This document shows positions 1 through 7,915 of a stretch of DNA of 64,000 nucleotides, one piece after another. The stretch spans positions 124,001-188,000 of the forward strand of contig NZ_FOIB01000016.1 in NCBI RefSeq assembly GCF_900111765.1, given 5' to 3'. The DNA comes from Myxococcus fulvus. GTDB lineage: Bacteria > Myxococcota > Myxococcia > Myxococcales > Myxococcaceae. Within the stretch, counting starts at the first letter, position 1. Every line of letters begins with the position of its first letter. Below the pieces are notes generated by a model. It searched no databases and had not been told where the DNA came from. It saw only the letters and a program-made list of their open reading frames with translations. The translations under genes were made by a program, and so were the position numbers.

Positions 1-120
1 GGCGGCCCTGCGCGCAGCCTCCGCCGCCCTGCGCGCGGCCTCCTCCGCCCTGCGACGGGCCGCCTCCGCCGCCGCTGCCGCCTGCGAAGCTCCCGCACCT
101 CTCGTGGGTGACAGCGCCAT
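1..120 (-). CDS. N-terminus of a second alanine-rich coiled-coil head protein (cut by window edge)
   Basis: Reading the minus strand from 120 gives 40 codons that stay open to the window edge. The product starts MALSPTRGAGASQAAAAAEA and continues as repeated Ala/Arg/Glu heptad-like units (RRAEEAARRAAEAARRA). A GAGGAG ribosome binding site lies 4 bases before the ATG. The head is plainly homologous to the first ~45 residues of the 1541-residue protein at 877-5502 (MSLAPTGGAGSSSAAAAAEA). The two genes are therefore paralogous at their N-termini and lie on the same strand. Everything after residue 40 is outside the window, so the function is unknown. By analogy it may be another secreted or effector-type protein with a different C-terminus. 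Confidence 0.7.
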   Translation of the reverse strand, partial: MALSPTRGAGASQAAAAAEAARRRAEEAARRAAEAARRAA

Positions 121-184
121 CGTGCTCCTCGATTCGTCGAAGTCGACAACCCATTACCGAGACAGGCAGCACCCGGTTACATCC

Positions 185-201
185 GGAGTTCTTGCAACTC
201 C
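185..201. promoter_or_regulatory. Inverted repeat upstream of the truncated head gene
   Basis: GGAGTT-N5-AACTCC is a perfect 6-bp palindrome in the presumed promoter region of the gene starting at 120 on the minus strand. It could be an operator, but six base pairs can arise by chance. No regulator is assigned. Confidence 0.25.
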
Positions 202-407
202 AAAACAACAGCCACGATGTTCGAATCCATGAAGACGCGAAGAGAGGCGTCACCCGCCTCCTGCGCTGAAGGCATCAAACTTCCACGACGGCGGCACGAA
301 GCAGCGCGTCCGGAGGCGCACGCCCCTGTCTGTCATGTGTTTGTGACAAACATCGCGGCCCGCTCGCCGCGGGTGCCTCACACGGTGCGCGAGCACGTCC
401 CCCCAAA

Positions 408-445
408 CGCAAAACGGTCCCCCGAGCACGAAGCCCAGGGGACCG
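408..445 (-). terminator. Rho-independent terminator after the 129-aa gene
   Basis: CGGTCCCC (415-422) pairs perfectly with GGGGACCG (438-445). Read on the minus strand the stem is followed by TTTTGCG. It lies 28 bases beyond the stop codon of the gene at 473-862, so that gene is the last of its transcript. Confidence 0.65.
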
Positions 446-472
446 CGGTACTTCAGCGCGACGAAGCCGCGC

Positions 473-862
473 TCAGGACGTGGCGCGCAGCTTGAGCGCC
501 TCTTGAATCAAGTGCCGCAGCTCCTCGCCCTCGACGAGCGCGGAGGTGGCCGGCTTGCCGAAGTGGAGGCGCGTGAGCACCCACAGCTCCTTCTTCAAGT
601 CCACCGGAGCCGTCTCGGTGAACTCGGGGGGGACGTCCCCCGGCTCCTCGGCGCGGTAGGCGACGAAGGTGTCCTGGAGGGTCATCCCCTTCCCCTTCGG
701 AGCGAACCGCTCGGCGAGCTCCTCCGACGACGGACGCCCCGAGAGCTTCTGCAGCGAGAACGCGTAGCCGAGAAAGTCGCTGATGACCTTCTTCGGGTCC
801 TCGCTGACGTCGAGAATCGGTCCTGAGGCTCGGACAGTGCGCATGGCAGACCTAGCTAGCAT
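473..862 (-). CDS. Small hypothetical protein, candidate immunity partner of the upstream toxin-like gene
   Basis: A 129-residue soluble protein with no signal peptide or membrane segment, mixed helical and acidic. The open frame reaches back to 922, but an AGGCGAGGTGAACTC ribosome binding site lies directly before the ATG at 862, so that start is chosen. The stop of the 1541-residue gene (877) is only 14 bases upstream and a terminator follows, so the two form a two-gene unit. I do not recognise the family. A small gene immediately after a large protein with a toxin-like C-terminus is the usual place for a cognate immunity protein; that role is inference from position only. It could also be a chaperone or adaptor. 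Confidence 0.75.
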   Translation of the reverse strand: MLARSAMRTVRASGPILDVSEDPKKVISDFLGYAFSLQKLSGRPSSEELAERFAPKGKGMTLQDTFVAYRAEEPGDVPPEFTETAPVDLKKELWVLTRLHFGKPATSALVEGEELRHLIQEALKLRATS

Positions 863-876
863 GAGTTCACCTCGCC

Positions 877-3800
877 TCAAGGCACGAGCTGGGGGTTGTT
901 GAGGTTTTCCTCGGACACCCACCAGCTGTTGATCTTCCCGATGCCCGCCCCCGAGGGGTCGGGGTCGCGCGCGACGACCACCTTGACCGTGGCGGGCTTG
1001 CCGTTCGCGTCCACGACGGGCACGTCCACCGGAATCAAGCGGTCGTTGGGCTGGGCGTTCTTCAGCGCGTCCGACACGGACTGCTGCATGTGCGTCTCGA
1101 AGCGGGTGACCGCGTCCGTCCCGGCGCCCTCGAAGAGCGTCTTCGGCACTTCGACGTCCTTGCCGTCGTACTGGTAGTTGATGACGCTCACGTCGATGGG
1201 GGTCGAGTCACCGGGCAGGCTGAAGCCGAGCTGGCGCTGCTGGGTGATGTTCATCCGGTCCCCGTACGTCGCGACCGTCTGGTCCCAGGCCTCGCGGGTG
1301 TGGCCGCCGGAGAACCCTGCCTTGCGGAAGGGCGCCGAGGAGCGGATGTCGAGCCGGTAGCCCGGCGGCGGTTCATCTCCGGGACGCCACTCGAAGCTCT
1401 TGCCGTCGCTCGTCGTGACGCGGACGCGGGGCGCGGGCTTCGGCTCGGACGTCACCAGGAAGCCGTTCTCGGCGTTGTACTTGACCTTGCCCAGCGTGGT
1501 GCCGTCCTCGTTGAGCACCTCGACCTTGGTCTTGTTGTCCAGCGGAGGCGTGCCCGGCATGGCCTGCAGGGCCACGACGGCGTTCGTCGGGTCGACCTTC
1601 TTGCCGTTGGTCAGGTTGACGGGCGCCGCCTGGTTGACGTTCGCGCGGTCCTCGAAGTGCGTGTCCGTCACGTGGCCGCGGGCGTCCTGGAGGCCCGTGG
1701 TCGTCGCCTGCAGGCGCGCGACGTCGTCCAGCATGGCGACGAAGCCGCGGCCCTTGTCGACGGAGTCCACCTGGCCCGCGTGCTCGGTGAGCTGACGCTC
1801 CACGCTGGCGATGCGCTGCTCCAGCTCCTTGAGCTGGTCCGCGCTGGCGGGCGAGCTCGTGCCCGTCACGCCGGAGGCCGCGTCCGTGAGGCTCGCCTGC
1901 GTGGCCTCCAGGTTCTTGAGGATGCCGGTGAGCTTCTGCACCTCCAACTGCGACTCGAAGCCCTGGCTGCCGTAGCCCGGCATGCCGGTGATGGCCTGCT
2001 TCACCTTGTCGACGAGCTGGCGCACCTTGCCGATGGTGCCCTCGTAGCGCTGGAGGACGCGCGCGGTCTCCATGTGCGCCTGGATGTCCTCCTTCGTCGC
2101 GTCCGGGCCGGCCTCGATGTGCACCTTGCCGTTGTCGTAGCGGACCTGCGTCGTGCGACCGTTGAGCTCGGGGTTGCGCACCACGGGCACGGGCGGACGG
2201 CCCGTGTTGTCCGTGCCCACCTCGGGCTGCGTGGGCCGCGTGTTCTCCGGGCCGTTCGTGCGAGGCACCGGGATGAGCTGGCCCGTCGCGGGGTTCACCC
2301 GGTACTCGGTGGGTCGGTTCTCCACGCGGTTCTGCGGAGGACGACCCGCCTGCTCCGGGTTCGTGGTCGTGCCAGGACGCGTGTCCGTCGTCGTCCCGGG
2401 ACGCGAGTCGGTCCCCGTCGTGGTGCCCGGCTTCGAGTCCGTGCCCGTCGTCGTGGTGCCCGGCTTCGGGTCCGTGCCCGTCGTCGTCCCCGGCTTGTTC
2501 GAGCCGTTGGTGCCGTCACTCCCGTTGCTCCCGTTGGAGCCGTTCGACCCGTCGGAGCCGTTGGTGCCGTTGCGCCGACGACCACCGCCCAGGCTCACCG
2601 TGGTGCCGGCGCCGCCGCTGCCGCCCTCGGCCGTGACGTCGCGGTGGCGCGCGTTGAGCTCGAAGTCCACGACGCCCAGCTTCGCGCCCACGCCCAGCTC
2701 GCGGTCCTTGAACGAGCCGGTGGTCATCTGCGCGTCGACGTTCACGCCCTCGAACGCGTTGTCGAAGTTGCCGTTGACCAGGTTCTTGGTGATGGTCTGC
2801 ACCTCTTCGCCGCTCAGGCCGCTGACCTCGGCGGTGAAGAAGCGGCCCTCGGGGCCCGCGTCCACGGAGCCCTCGATGGAGATGCTCGTCTCCGCCGGGC
2901 CCGCGAACGCCGCCGTCGCGGGGCTGGCGATGAACGCCAGCATGTCCTTCGCGTCCACCTTGCTCGCATCCAGCGGAATCGACGTCTCCATGCTCACGGA
3001 GCCCGTCACTTCGCCGCCGATGTTGATGCCCGCCTTGCCCTTCAGGCCGCCCGCGATGCTCGCCGCGCCGGAGCCCTCGATTTCAATCGAGCGCACCAGG
3101 TTGGTCGGCTTGCCCTTGTCGAACTCCACCCGGTAGCTCGTCGTCGCGCCGATGCTCGCCGACAGCTCCGCGTTCGCGGGGCCGAACTTGCCGCCCAGGC
3201 CCGCCTCCGCCTCGGCGCCGATGTTCACTTCCATCGCCGACAGGTGGTCGAGCATGAACTTGTGGTCTTCACCGCCCGACGCGAGCGCCGCGGGACCCTT
3301 GCCCAGGATGACCGCCGCCTTCGCCGCCTCCTCGGGCGTGTCGAACTTCATCTCCACGCGGCCACCGGCGGACACCGACGCCGAGCCCACCAGGCCCACG
3401 CCGACATCGCCCGTCACCTCCGCGGACAGCTGATACTTCCCATCGGCGGTCTTCTCGACCTCGACCTCGCCGTCGATGCCGGCCTTGAGGCCGACCTTCA
3501 CGTCGAGGTTGCCGCTCAACGTAATCGTGTCGCCCGGGCTGTTGAGCTTCTTGATTTCGTCCGCCACCGCGCCCTCGATGGGGGCGGTGATCTGGTCGAT
3601 GGCCATGTCGATGGGCTTGAGGACGACGTCCTTCGCGAAGCCCAGCGCATCCTTGGCGAAGTCTCCGGCCATGCCGGCCAGGTCCCCGAGTCCCTCGGTG
3701 ACGAAGTCCTTCGCGTCCTCGTACCAGGGGAGCTGACGCTCCTTGTCCAGCTCCTTCGGCTCCTGGTCCTTCTTCACCTGGCCGTTGGCATCGACGTCGA

Positions 3801-5502
3801 AGCCGACGTGGTCGTACTTCCAGCGGTTGTCACCCGCCTCCTGGAGGCTCTTCACCTCCGTCGGCTGGTGCTTCATCTGCAACTGCCCGTTCGCGTCCAC
3901 CGTGCCCGAGGACTGCGACACGGTCTGCGTGCGATTGGCGTGCCCCTCGTCGAAGCGCGAGCCGTCCGGGTCATACCCCGTCACGGTGGTCTTGCTCGTG
4001 ACGTTGCCCGGCGTCTTCTGCGAAACCGCGGGCAGCGTGTCCGTCAGCACCGCGTCCTTCGGGCCGCGCGACACCTCCTGCTGGTTGCGCACCACCTGCA
4101 CGCCGTTGCCGTTCTTGTCGGAGGACAAGGGCTGCGTGGCGACCGACTCGGTCTTCTGCGTGGAGACCGCCGGCTCGCCCTTGGCGTTGTACTTCGTCTC
4201 CTCCGTCACCGTGAGGCTCGACTCCCCCGGCTTCAGCGACGTCGGCGAGTTGTTCGTCTTGTGGTGGTCCTCACCCTTCGACGCGTCGTTCAGCGCCTTG
4301 TTCTGCGCTGCCTCGAAGCTGTTCACCGCGTCGGCGTTGAAGCCCGGAGTCTTGATCTCCGTCTTCTTCACCTGCTTGGTGGGGATGCCCCACTCGTTGT
4401 AGTCCGTCTGCGTCGTCTGCGTCGCGGGGCCCTTCGGCGTCCCAGGGCGATTCGCCAGCGACGCCGGCGGCTTCTCCATCCGCACGTCTTCCGTGCGGCT
4501 CTGAATCTTCGGCGGCGACTTCGACACGTCGTACTTCGTCGTCGACGACGTGGTGGTGGCACCGGTCTCCGGGTGCTGCTGCGTCTGGCTCTTCTTCGAC
4601 TCCAGACCCGTCGTCTTCCCCTGCGCATCCGACGTCTTCGTCCACGTCGTCTCGCCGGTGGCCCCTTCCTTCCCCTTCTCCTTCGCCGTCACCGTGGACG
4701 TGTAGCTCCCGTCCTTCTTCACCGTGACGGTGTTCCCGCTCTTCGCGTCCGACAGCGTCGTGTCGCCCGTCAGCGCGTTCTTCTTCACGTCGTACGTCGC
4801 GCCTGACGACGGGTCCTTGTACTTCTCCCCGTCCTTCAGCTTCGTCGCGTCCTGCAAATCCTTCGCGTCCAGCGTGTCCAGCGACTCCGGCGGCTTCTCC
4901 CCCTCCACCGGCTTCACCGAGTTCTCCGGCGGTGGCGCCGTCGTCCCCAGCAGCTTCTCCAGCTCCGCCTTGCGCGCCGTCCCGTCGAACGCTGACACCA
5001 GCTCGTTCTTCTTCGGCTTGACGCTCTCGATGTCCTTCTGGCTGTACGGCTCCGGCTTCTTCTCCTTCACCGCCTCCGTGTTCGCCTTCCCCATCGCCTC
5101 CTCGGCCTTCTTCGCCGACAAGGCCACCTGCTCCTCCGCCGCCTGCAGCTTCTTCGTCGCGGCAGCCGCCTTCTCGTCCGCCGCCCTCTTCGCCTTCTCG
5201 GCCGCGGCGGCGTCCGCCTGCGTCTTCTTCGCGTCCTCCGGCTTCTGGCCCGGCTTCTCCGCCGCCTTCTTCGCGGCGTCCGCCGTCTTCTTCGCCTCCG
5301 CCTGCTGCTTGCGCGCCGCCTCCGCCGCCTTGCGCGCCTCTTCCGCGGCCTTGCGCGCCGCCTCCGCCGCCTTGCGCGCCGCTTCCGCTGCCCTACGGGC
5401 CTCTTCCGCCGCTCTGCGCGCCGCCTCTGCCGCCCTGCGTTGTGCCTCGGCCGCCGCGGCCGCGCTCGAAGACCCTGCTCCACCCGTAGGTGCCAGACTC
5501 AT
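877..5502 (-). CDS. Large polymorphic-toxin-like protein with Ala-rich coiled-coil head and CdiA-CT-like tail
   Basis: 1541 residues. The start at 5502 is set by AAAAGGGGAGCGCC just before the ATG and by the matching head of the paralogue at 1-120; the frame extends 10 codons further without support. Residues ~10-160 are an Ala/Lys/Glu/Arg coiled coil. Residues ~160-600 are polar and low in hydrophobics, and ~650-1000 are Gly/Ala-rich beta-like sequence. Around 1000-1100 lies a disordered linker with NGSDGSNGSNGS and repeated PGTTTGTDSK units. A helical segment follows, then a compact C-terminal ~145 residues. That tail has GFSGGH (GGH at 1399-1401), a YQYDGK...PKTLF stretch (~1445-1457) and ends in a conserved-looking KINSWW region. 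The pattern recalls the toxin domain at the end of some CdiA-type proteins. There is no Sec signal, so export would need a specialised route. The toxin assignment is moderately supported; the other domains are unassigned. Confidence 0.85.
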   Translation of the reverse strand: MSLAPTGGAGSSSAAAAAEAQRRAAEAARRAAEEARRAAEAARKAAEAARKAAEEARKAAEAARKQQAEAKKTADAAKKAAEKPGQKPEDAKKTQADAAAAEKAKRAADEKAAAATKKLQAAEEQVALSAKKAEEAMGKANTEAVKEKKPEPYSQKDIESVKPKKNELVSAFDGTARKAELEKLLGTTAPPPENSVKPVEGEKPPESLDTLDAKDLQDATKLKDGEKYKDPSSGATYDVKKNALTGDTTLSDAKSGNTVTVKKDGSYTSTVTAKEKGKEGATGETTWTKTSDAQGKTTGLESKKSQTQQHPETGATTTSSTTKYDVSKSPPKIQSRTEDVRMEKPPASLANRPGTPKGPATQTTQTDYNEWGIPTKQVKKTEIKTPGFNADAVNSFEAAQNKALNDASKGEDHHKTNNSPTSLKPGESSLTVTEETKYNAKGEPAVSTQKTESVATQPLSSDKNGNGVQVVRNQQEVSRGPKDAVLTDTLPAVSQKTPGNVTSKTTVTGYDPDGSRFDEGHANRTQTVSQSSGTVDANGQLQMKHQPTEVKSLQEAGDNRWKYDHVGFDVDANGQVKKDQEPKELDKERQLPWYEDAKDFVTEGLGDLAGMAGDFAKDALGFAKDVVLKPIDMAIDQITAPIEGAVADEIKKLNSPGDTITLSGNLDVKVGLKAGIDGEVEVEKTADGKYQLSAEVTGDVGVGLVGSASVSAGGRVEMKFDTPEEAAKAAVILGKGPAALASGGEDHKFMLDHLSAMEVNIGAEAEAGLGGKFGPANAELSASIGATTSYRVEFDKGKPTNLVRSIEIEGSGAASIAGGLKGKAGINIGGEVTGSVSMETSIPLDASKVDAKDMLAFIASPATAAFAGPAETSISIEGSVDAGPEGRFFTAEVSGLSGEEVQTITKNLVNGNFDNAFEGVNVDAQMTTGSFKDRELGVGAKLGVVDFELNARHRDVTAEGGSGGAGTTVSLGGGRRRNGTNGSDGSNGSNGSNGSDGTNGSNKPGTTTGTDPKPGTTTTGTDSKPGTTTGTDSRPGTTTDTRPGTTTNPEQAGRPPQNRVENRPTEYRVNPATGQLIPVPRTNGPENTRPTQPEVGTDNTGRPPVPVVRNPELNGRTTQVRYDNGKVHIEAGPDATKEDIQAHMETARVLQRYEGTIGKVRQLVDKVKQAITGMPGYGSQGFESQLEVQKLTGILKNLEATQASLTDAASGVTGTSSPASADQLKELEQRIASVERQLTEHAGQVDSVDKGRGFVAMLDDVARLQATTTGLQDARGHVTDTHFEDRANVNQAAPVNLTNGKKVDPTNAVVALQAMPGTPPLDNKTKVEVLNEDGTTLGKVKYNAENGFLVTSEPKPAPRVRVTTSDGKSFEWRPGDEPPPGYRLDIRSSAPFRKAGFSGGHTREAWDQTVATYGDRMNITQQRQLGFSLPGDSTPIDVSVINYQYDGKDVEVPKTLFEGAGTDAVTRFETHMQQSVSDALKNAQPNDRLIPVDVPVVDANGKPATVKVVVARDPDPSGAGIGKINSWWVSEENLNNPQLVP

Positions 5503-5545
5503 GGCGCTCCCCTTTTCCTTCTGATTCGACACCTCATTATCGGGA

Positions 5546-5567
5546 GGAGGGAAAAAACGTTCCCTCC
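5546..5567 (-). promoter_or_regulatory. Inverted repeat in the leader of the toxin-like gene
   Basis: GGAGGGAA (5546-5553) and TTCCCTCC (5560-5567) form a perfect 8-bp stem with a 6-base loop, about 45 bases before the start codon at 5502. It could be an operator or a leader hairpin. No T-run follows on the minus strand, so it is not an obvious terminator. Confidence 0.4.
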
Positions 5568-5799
5568 CCGGATGCGAGGCGTTCCGATCATTGCCGGGCG
5601 ATGACTATCAGGCTTCGGCGCCAGACGTCCCACATGCCTGCCCCTCGGGCTGACGGCCTCCATTCAAGGACTTACAGCGACACGCCACGGCAACCGGCAG
5701 TGCGCGCCCCAGCCCGCAAGGGATTGCATGCAGCCCCGCATATGCAAACACCATCCAAGAACAGCCACATCGGAACCGTGGGACCACATCGGGACCGGG

Positions 5800-5846
5800 T
5801 CCTGAACGAGCGAACGAACGTGCTGTCCTGAACGAATGAACGAACG
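5800..5846. repeat. Tandem direct repeat of 21 bp (period 26)
   Basis: The copy at 5800-5820 (TCCTGAACGAGCGAACGAACG) and the copy at 5826-5846 differ at two bases. Both are rich in GAACGA units. The region has no gene. It may be a binding site array or simple slippage. Confidence 0.6.
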
Positions 5847-6177
5847 CTCAGCGCCTCATGGACCTCGAGACGCCCGCCCGGCGACGCGTCAGTGCATGGG
5901 CGCCCACAGGCCTTCATGGCCTTCCGACGCGGCCGCGCGGCGGCAGCCTCCAGGAAGCCATGGTGGCGATGTGACGCGCGGGGGAGGCGTCGAGAGTGAG
6001 CCCATCGGAGCGGACCGCTGCATGAGAGGGATTGCCGCGCGGGATGCGACCTTCCTCGGGCGCGGCCAAGGGCCACCGGTGAACAGTGGCAGGGGTCACA
6101 CGGTGGCGGATGGCACCGTCGTGTGGGGGGAGACGCGGTAGCCTGGAGCCGTTCTCATTCCTCTGTCGAGACACACC

Positions 6178-7146
6178 ATGCTCCGTTTCCTCGTCTCCGC
6201 CCTCCTCGTGCTGTCCCTCACCGCCTGCTCGGACGACCCCGACCCCACGCCCACACCGACGCCGGATGCCGGCTCGGACGCGGGAACCCCCGATGGCTCG
6301 GACTCCGGAACCGACGCGGGGACGGACGCGGGCTCGGGCGACGGCGGCCCCACGCCCCAGCCGGACGCGGGCCCGGGGACGTCCGGAGGCTCCGGGAAGC
6401 TGCCCTGTGAGCGCACCGGCTCGGTGACGAGCAACAGCCAGACGTATCCGTACTGCGTCGCGCAGGTGGCGGGCGCGGAGCTGAAGATTGTCGAGCCTCG
6501 GGTCGGCATCGTCCCCGCGCCGGTGCGCCTGGCCGTCTACCTGCACGGCGACGGGGCCCGGGCGCACACGGGAGACACCGCGCCGCGCCTCCAGGCACCG
6601 TGGGCCTACGAGAACGACACGCTCTATGTCTCCGTGCTGGCGCCGAACAAGTGCGCGTGGTGGACGAAGCCCTCGGTGACCAACTGCGCCGTCGAGGGGA
6701 CGGAAGCCGACCGTGACCTCGCGGGCGACAACGCGGCCACGCTGGTGGAGGTCCTCGATGCCCTGCGCAAGGGCTGGAACATCATCAACGAGCCCATCCT
6801 CTTCGGAGGCTCCTCGGGGGGCTCGGTGTTCCTCACGGCGAGCTTCCTGCCCAAGTACGGCGACCGCTACCGCGGCGTGTACGCCCTGGGCTGCGGCGGC
6901 GAGGCGCCCTGGGGCGGCAAGATGGACTGGGACAGCACGCGCCCCGAGCTGCGCGGCCCGACGCGGCTGGTCTACGCGTACGGAGACCAGGACGAGTACC
7001 TCGCCGACATCCAGGCCAGCCTCACCGCGTTCCGTGGCTACGCCTTCCCGCTGGAGGAGAAGGTCGTCCCGGGCGCGGCCCACTGCGCCTTCGACCACAT
7101 CGGCGGCGTGAAGGACATCTGGGCGGCGGAGCTGGAGGGGAAGTAG
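6178..7146 (+). CDS. Secreted alpha/beta-hydrolase (esterase-like) lipoprotein
   Basis: 322 residues. A lipoprotein signal (lipobox LTAC, Cys ~19) is followed by a long Asp/Gly/Pro/Thr-rich linker (to about residue 75) typical of myxobacterial surface lipoproteins. The catalytic part has a YLHGDGA oxyanion-type strand, a FGGSSGGS nucleophile elbow, an AYGDQDEY acid region and a GAAHCAFDH histidine region. These fit a PHB-depolymerase/feruloyl-esterase-like hydrolase acting at the cell surface. The substrate is not readable from sequence. It stands alone: the next gene starts 159 bp downstream with its own signal peptide. Confidence 0.8.
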   Translation: MLRFLVSALLVLSLTACSDDPDPTPTPTPDAGSDAGTPDGSDSGTDAGTDAGSGDGGPTPQPDAGPGTSGGSGKLPCERTGSVTSNSQTYPYCVAQVAGAELKIVEPRVGIVPAPVRLAVYLHGDGARAHTGDTAPRLQAPWAYENDTLYVSVLAPNKCAWWTKPSVTNCAVEGTEADRDLAGDNAATLVEVLDALRKGWNIINEPILFGGSSGGSVFLTASFLPKYGDRYRGVYALGCGGEAPWGGKMDWDSTRPELRGPTRLVYAYGDQDEYLADIQASLTAFRGYAFPLEEKVVPGAAHCAFDHIGGVKDIWAAELEGK

Positions 7147-7305
7147 CCCCCGTCGCGAACAAAGACGCGTGACGTCGACGCCACATCACGGAGAGTGAAT
7201 AAAAGCGCGATTCCGGGTATACCCCGCACCGCGGACCAGGGCCGGACCGCAAGCTGTCTGGCCCTGCGTTCGCGTCGTGTTTCCCTCTCCCAAGGATGCT
7301 CATCG

Positions 7306-7839
7306 ATGCGGCGATTGAATCGTGTCATGCGTGCGTGGCCTCTGGTGTTGGCGTTCAGCGTGGGTTGTGGTGGAGCGGAGTCCGCTCCCGAGGCGCCGCC
7401 CGCGCAGGAGTCGTCACAATCCGCGCAGCCCGACACGGGGGTCTGGACAAAGTTCCGGGCGGACCGGCTCCCCGACGGGACGATGAAGCTGAGCTCCGAG
7501 CGGCTGTCGTCGGGCGACGCCGCCGCAATGCAAGCGCAGTTGCTTGGCGAGGGGTGGGTCGAGTGGCACATCTCGAACCCCCAGGGTTCCGGGTACTCGG
7601 TCAAGCCGGAGAACAGCAACACGCTCGTGTGGGGCGCGCTGCCGTCCCAGGCCATCGATGGCATCTACCGGAAAGGCTGGGGCTGTGACCTCGCGTTCAA
7701 GGTCCCCAACTTCAACATCGCGCACGTCCAGTCGGATGGGAGCATGTACTGCTGGAGGCCGAGCACCGTCCTCGAGGACTGCTACTGGGTGGACCCGGAT
7801 GCGTCGAACGTCGGCTGGCCGCGCTGTCCTCTCCAGTAG
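7306..7839 (+). CDS. Small hypothetical lipoprotein
   Basis: 177 residues from the ATG at 7306, supported by AAGGA nine bases upstream. The open frame begins at 7195, but the segment before 7306 lacks signal-peptide character. The N-terminus MRRLNRVMRAWPLVLAFSVGC is a lipoprotein signal with Cys as anchor; a second ATG seven codons later would also work. The mature part is acidic and Ser/Ala-rich at first, then a compact domain with several Trp and Cys residues near the end (GWGCDL, YCW, DCYW, RCPL), suggesting disulfides in the periplasm or outside the cell. I do not recognise the family. Confidence 0.7.
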   Translation: MRRLNRVMRAWPLVLAFSVGCGGAESAPEAPPAQESSQSAQPDTGVWTKFRADRLPDGTMKLSSERLSSGDAAAMQAQLLGEGWVEWHISNPQGSGYSVKPENSNTLVWGALPSQAIDGIYRKGWGCDLAFKVPNFNIAHVQSDGSMYCWRPSTVLEDCYWVDPDASNVGWPRCPLQ

Positions 7840-7915
7840 CGCGAAGTCGAGGTGCGCCCCGGCGTCGCGAGGGAACGCACCTGCGTCTGGGTTGAACGCG
7901 TGAGCCCCCGGAGGC

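Larger units (their letters stand above)
121..472. other. Intergenic region with terminator and an inverted repeat
   Basis: This 352-bp gap lies between the 129-aa gene and the truncated head gene. It holds a terminator for the upstream gene (408-445) and a 6-bp inverted repeat, GGAGTT-CTTGC-AACTCC (185-201), about 65 bp before the start of the truncated gene. I see no convincing gene; the short plus-strand frame at 217-495 has atypical composition and no ribosome binding site. Confidence 0.5.
5503..6177. other. Intergenic region between divergent genes, with repeats
   Basis: This gap separates the minus-strand toxin-like gene from the plus-strand esterase lipoprotein and should hold both promoters. 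It contains an inverted repeat at 5546-5567 and a near-perfect 21-bp direct repeat at 5800-5846. The open frames here (for example 5672-6076 minus) lack ribosome binding sites and typical codon use, so I call no gene. Confidence 0.5.

Noticed and set aside
2380..2570. Short tandem DNA repeats (GTCGTGGTGCCCGG, CCGTTGGAGCCG types)
   Set aside because: They encode the PGTTTGTDSK and NGSDGSNGS linker of the toxin-like protein, so they are explained as coding repeats.
1090..4806. 1238-residue open frame on the plus strand opposite the toxin-like gene
   Set aside because: It is the mirror of a GC-rich gene. The translation is Arg/Leu/Val-rich with no domains, and the minus-strand frame has a binding site, a homologous head and a meaningful tail.
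5290..5460. Regular repeats at the gene start that could be mistaken for a CRISPR or satellite
   Set aside because: They are codon-level heptad repeats (AEAARKAAEEARKAAEAARK) of the coiled coil, without unique spacers.
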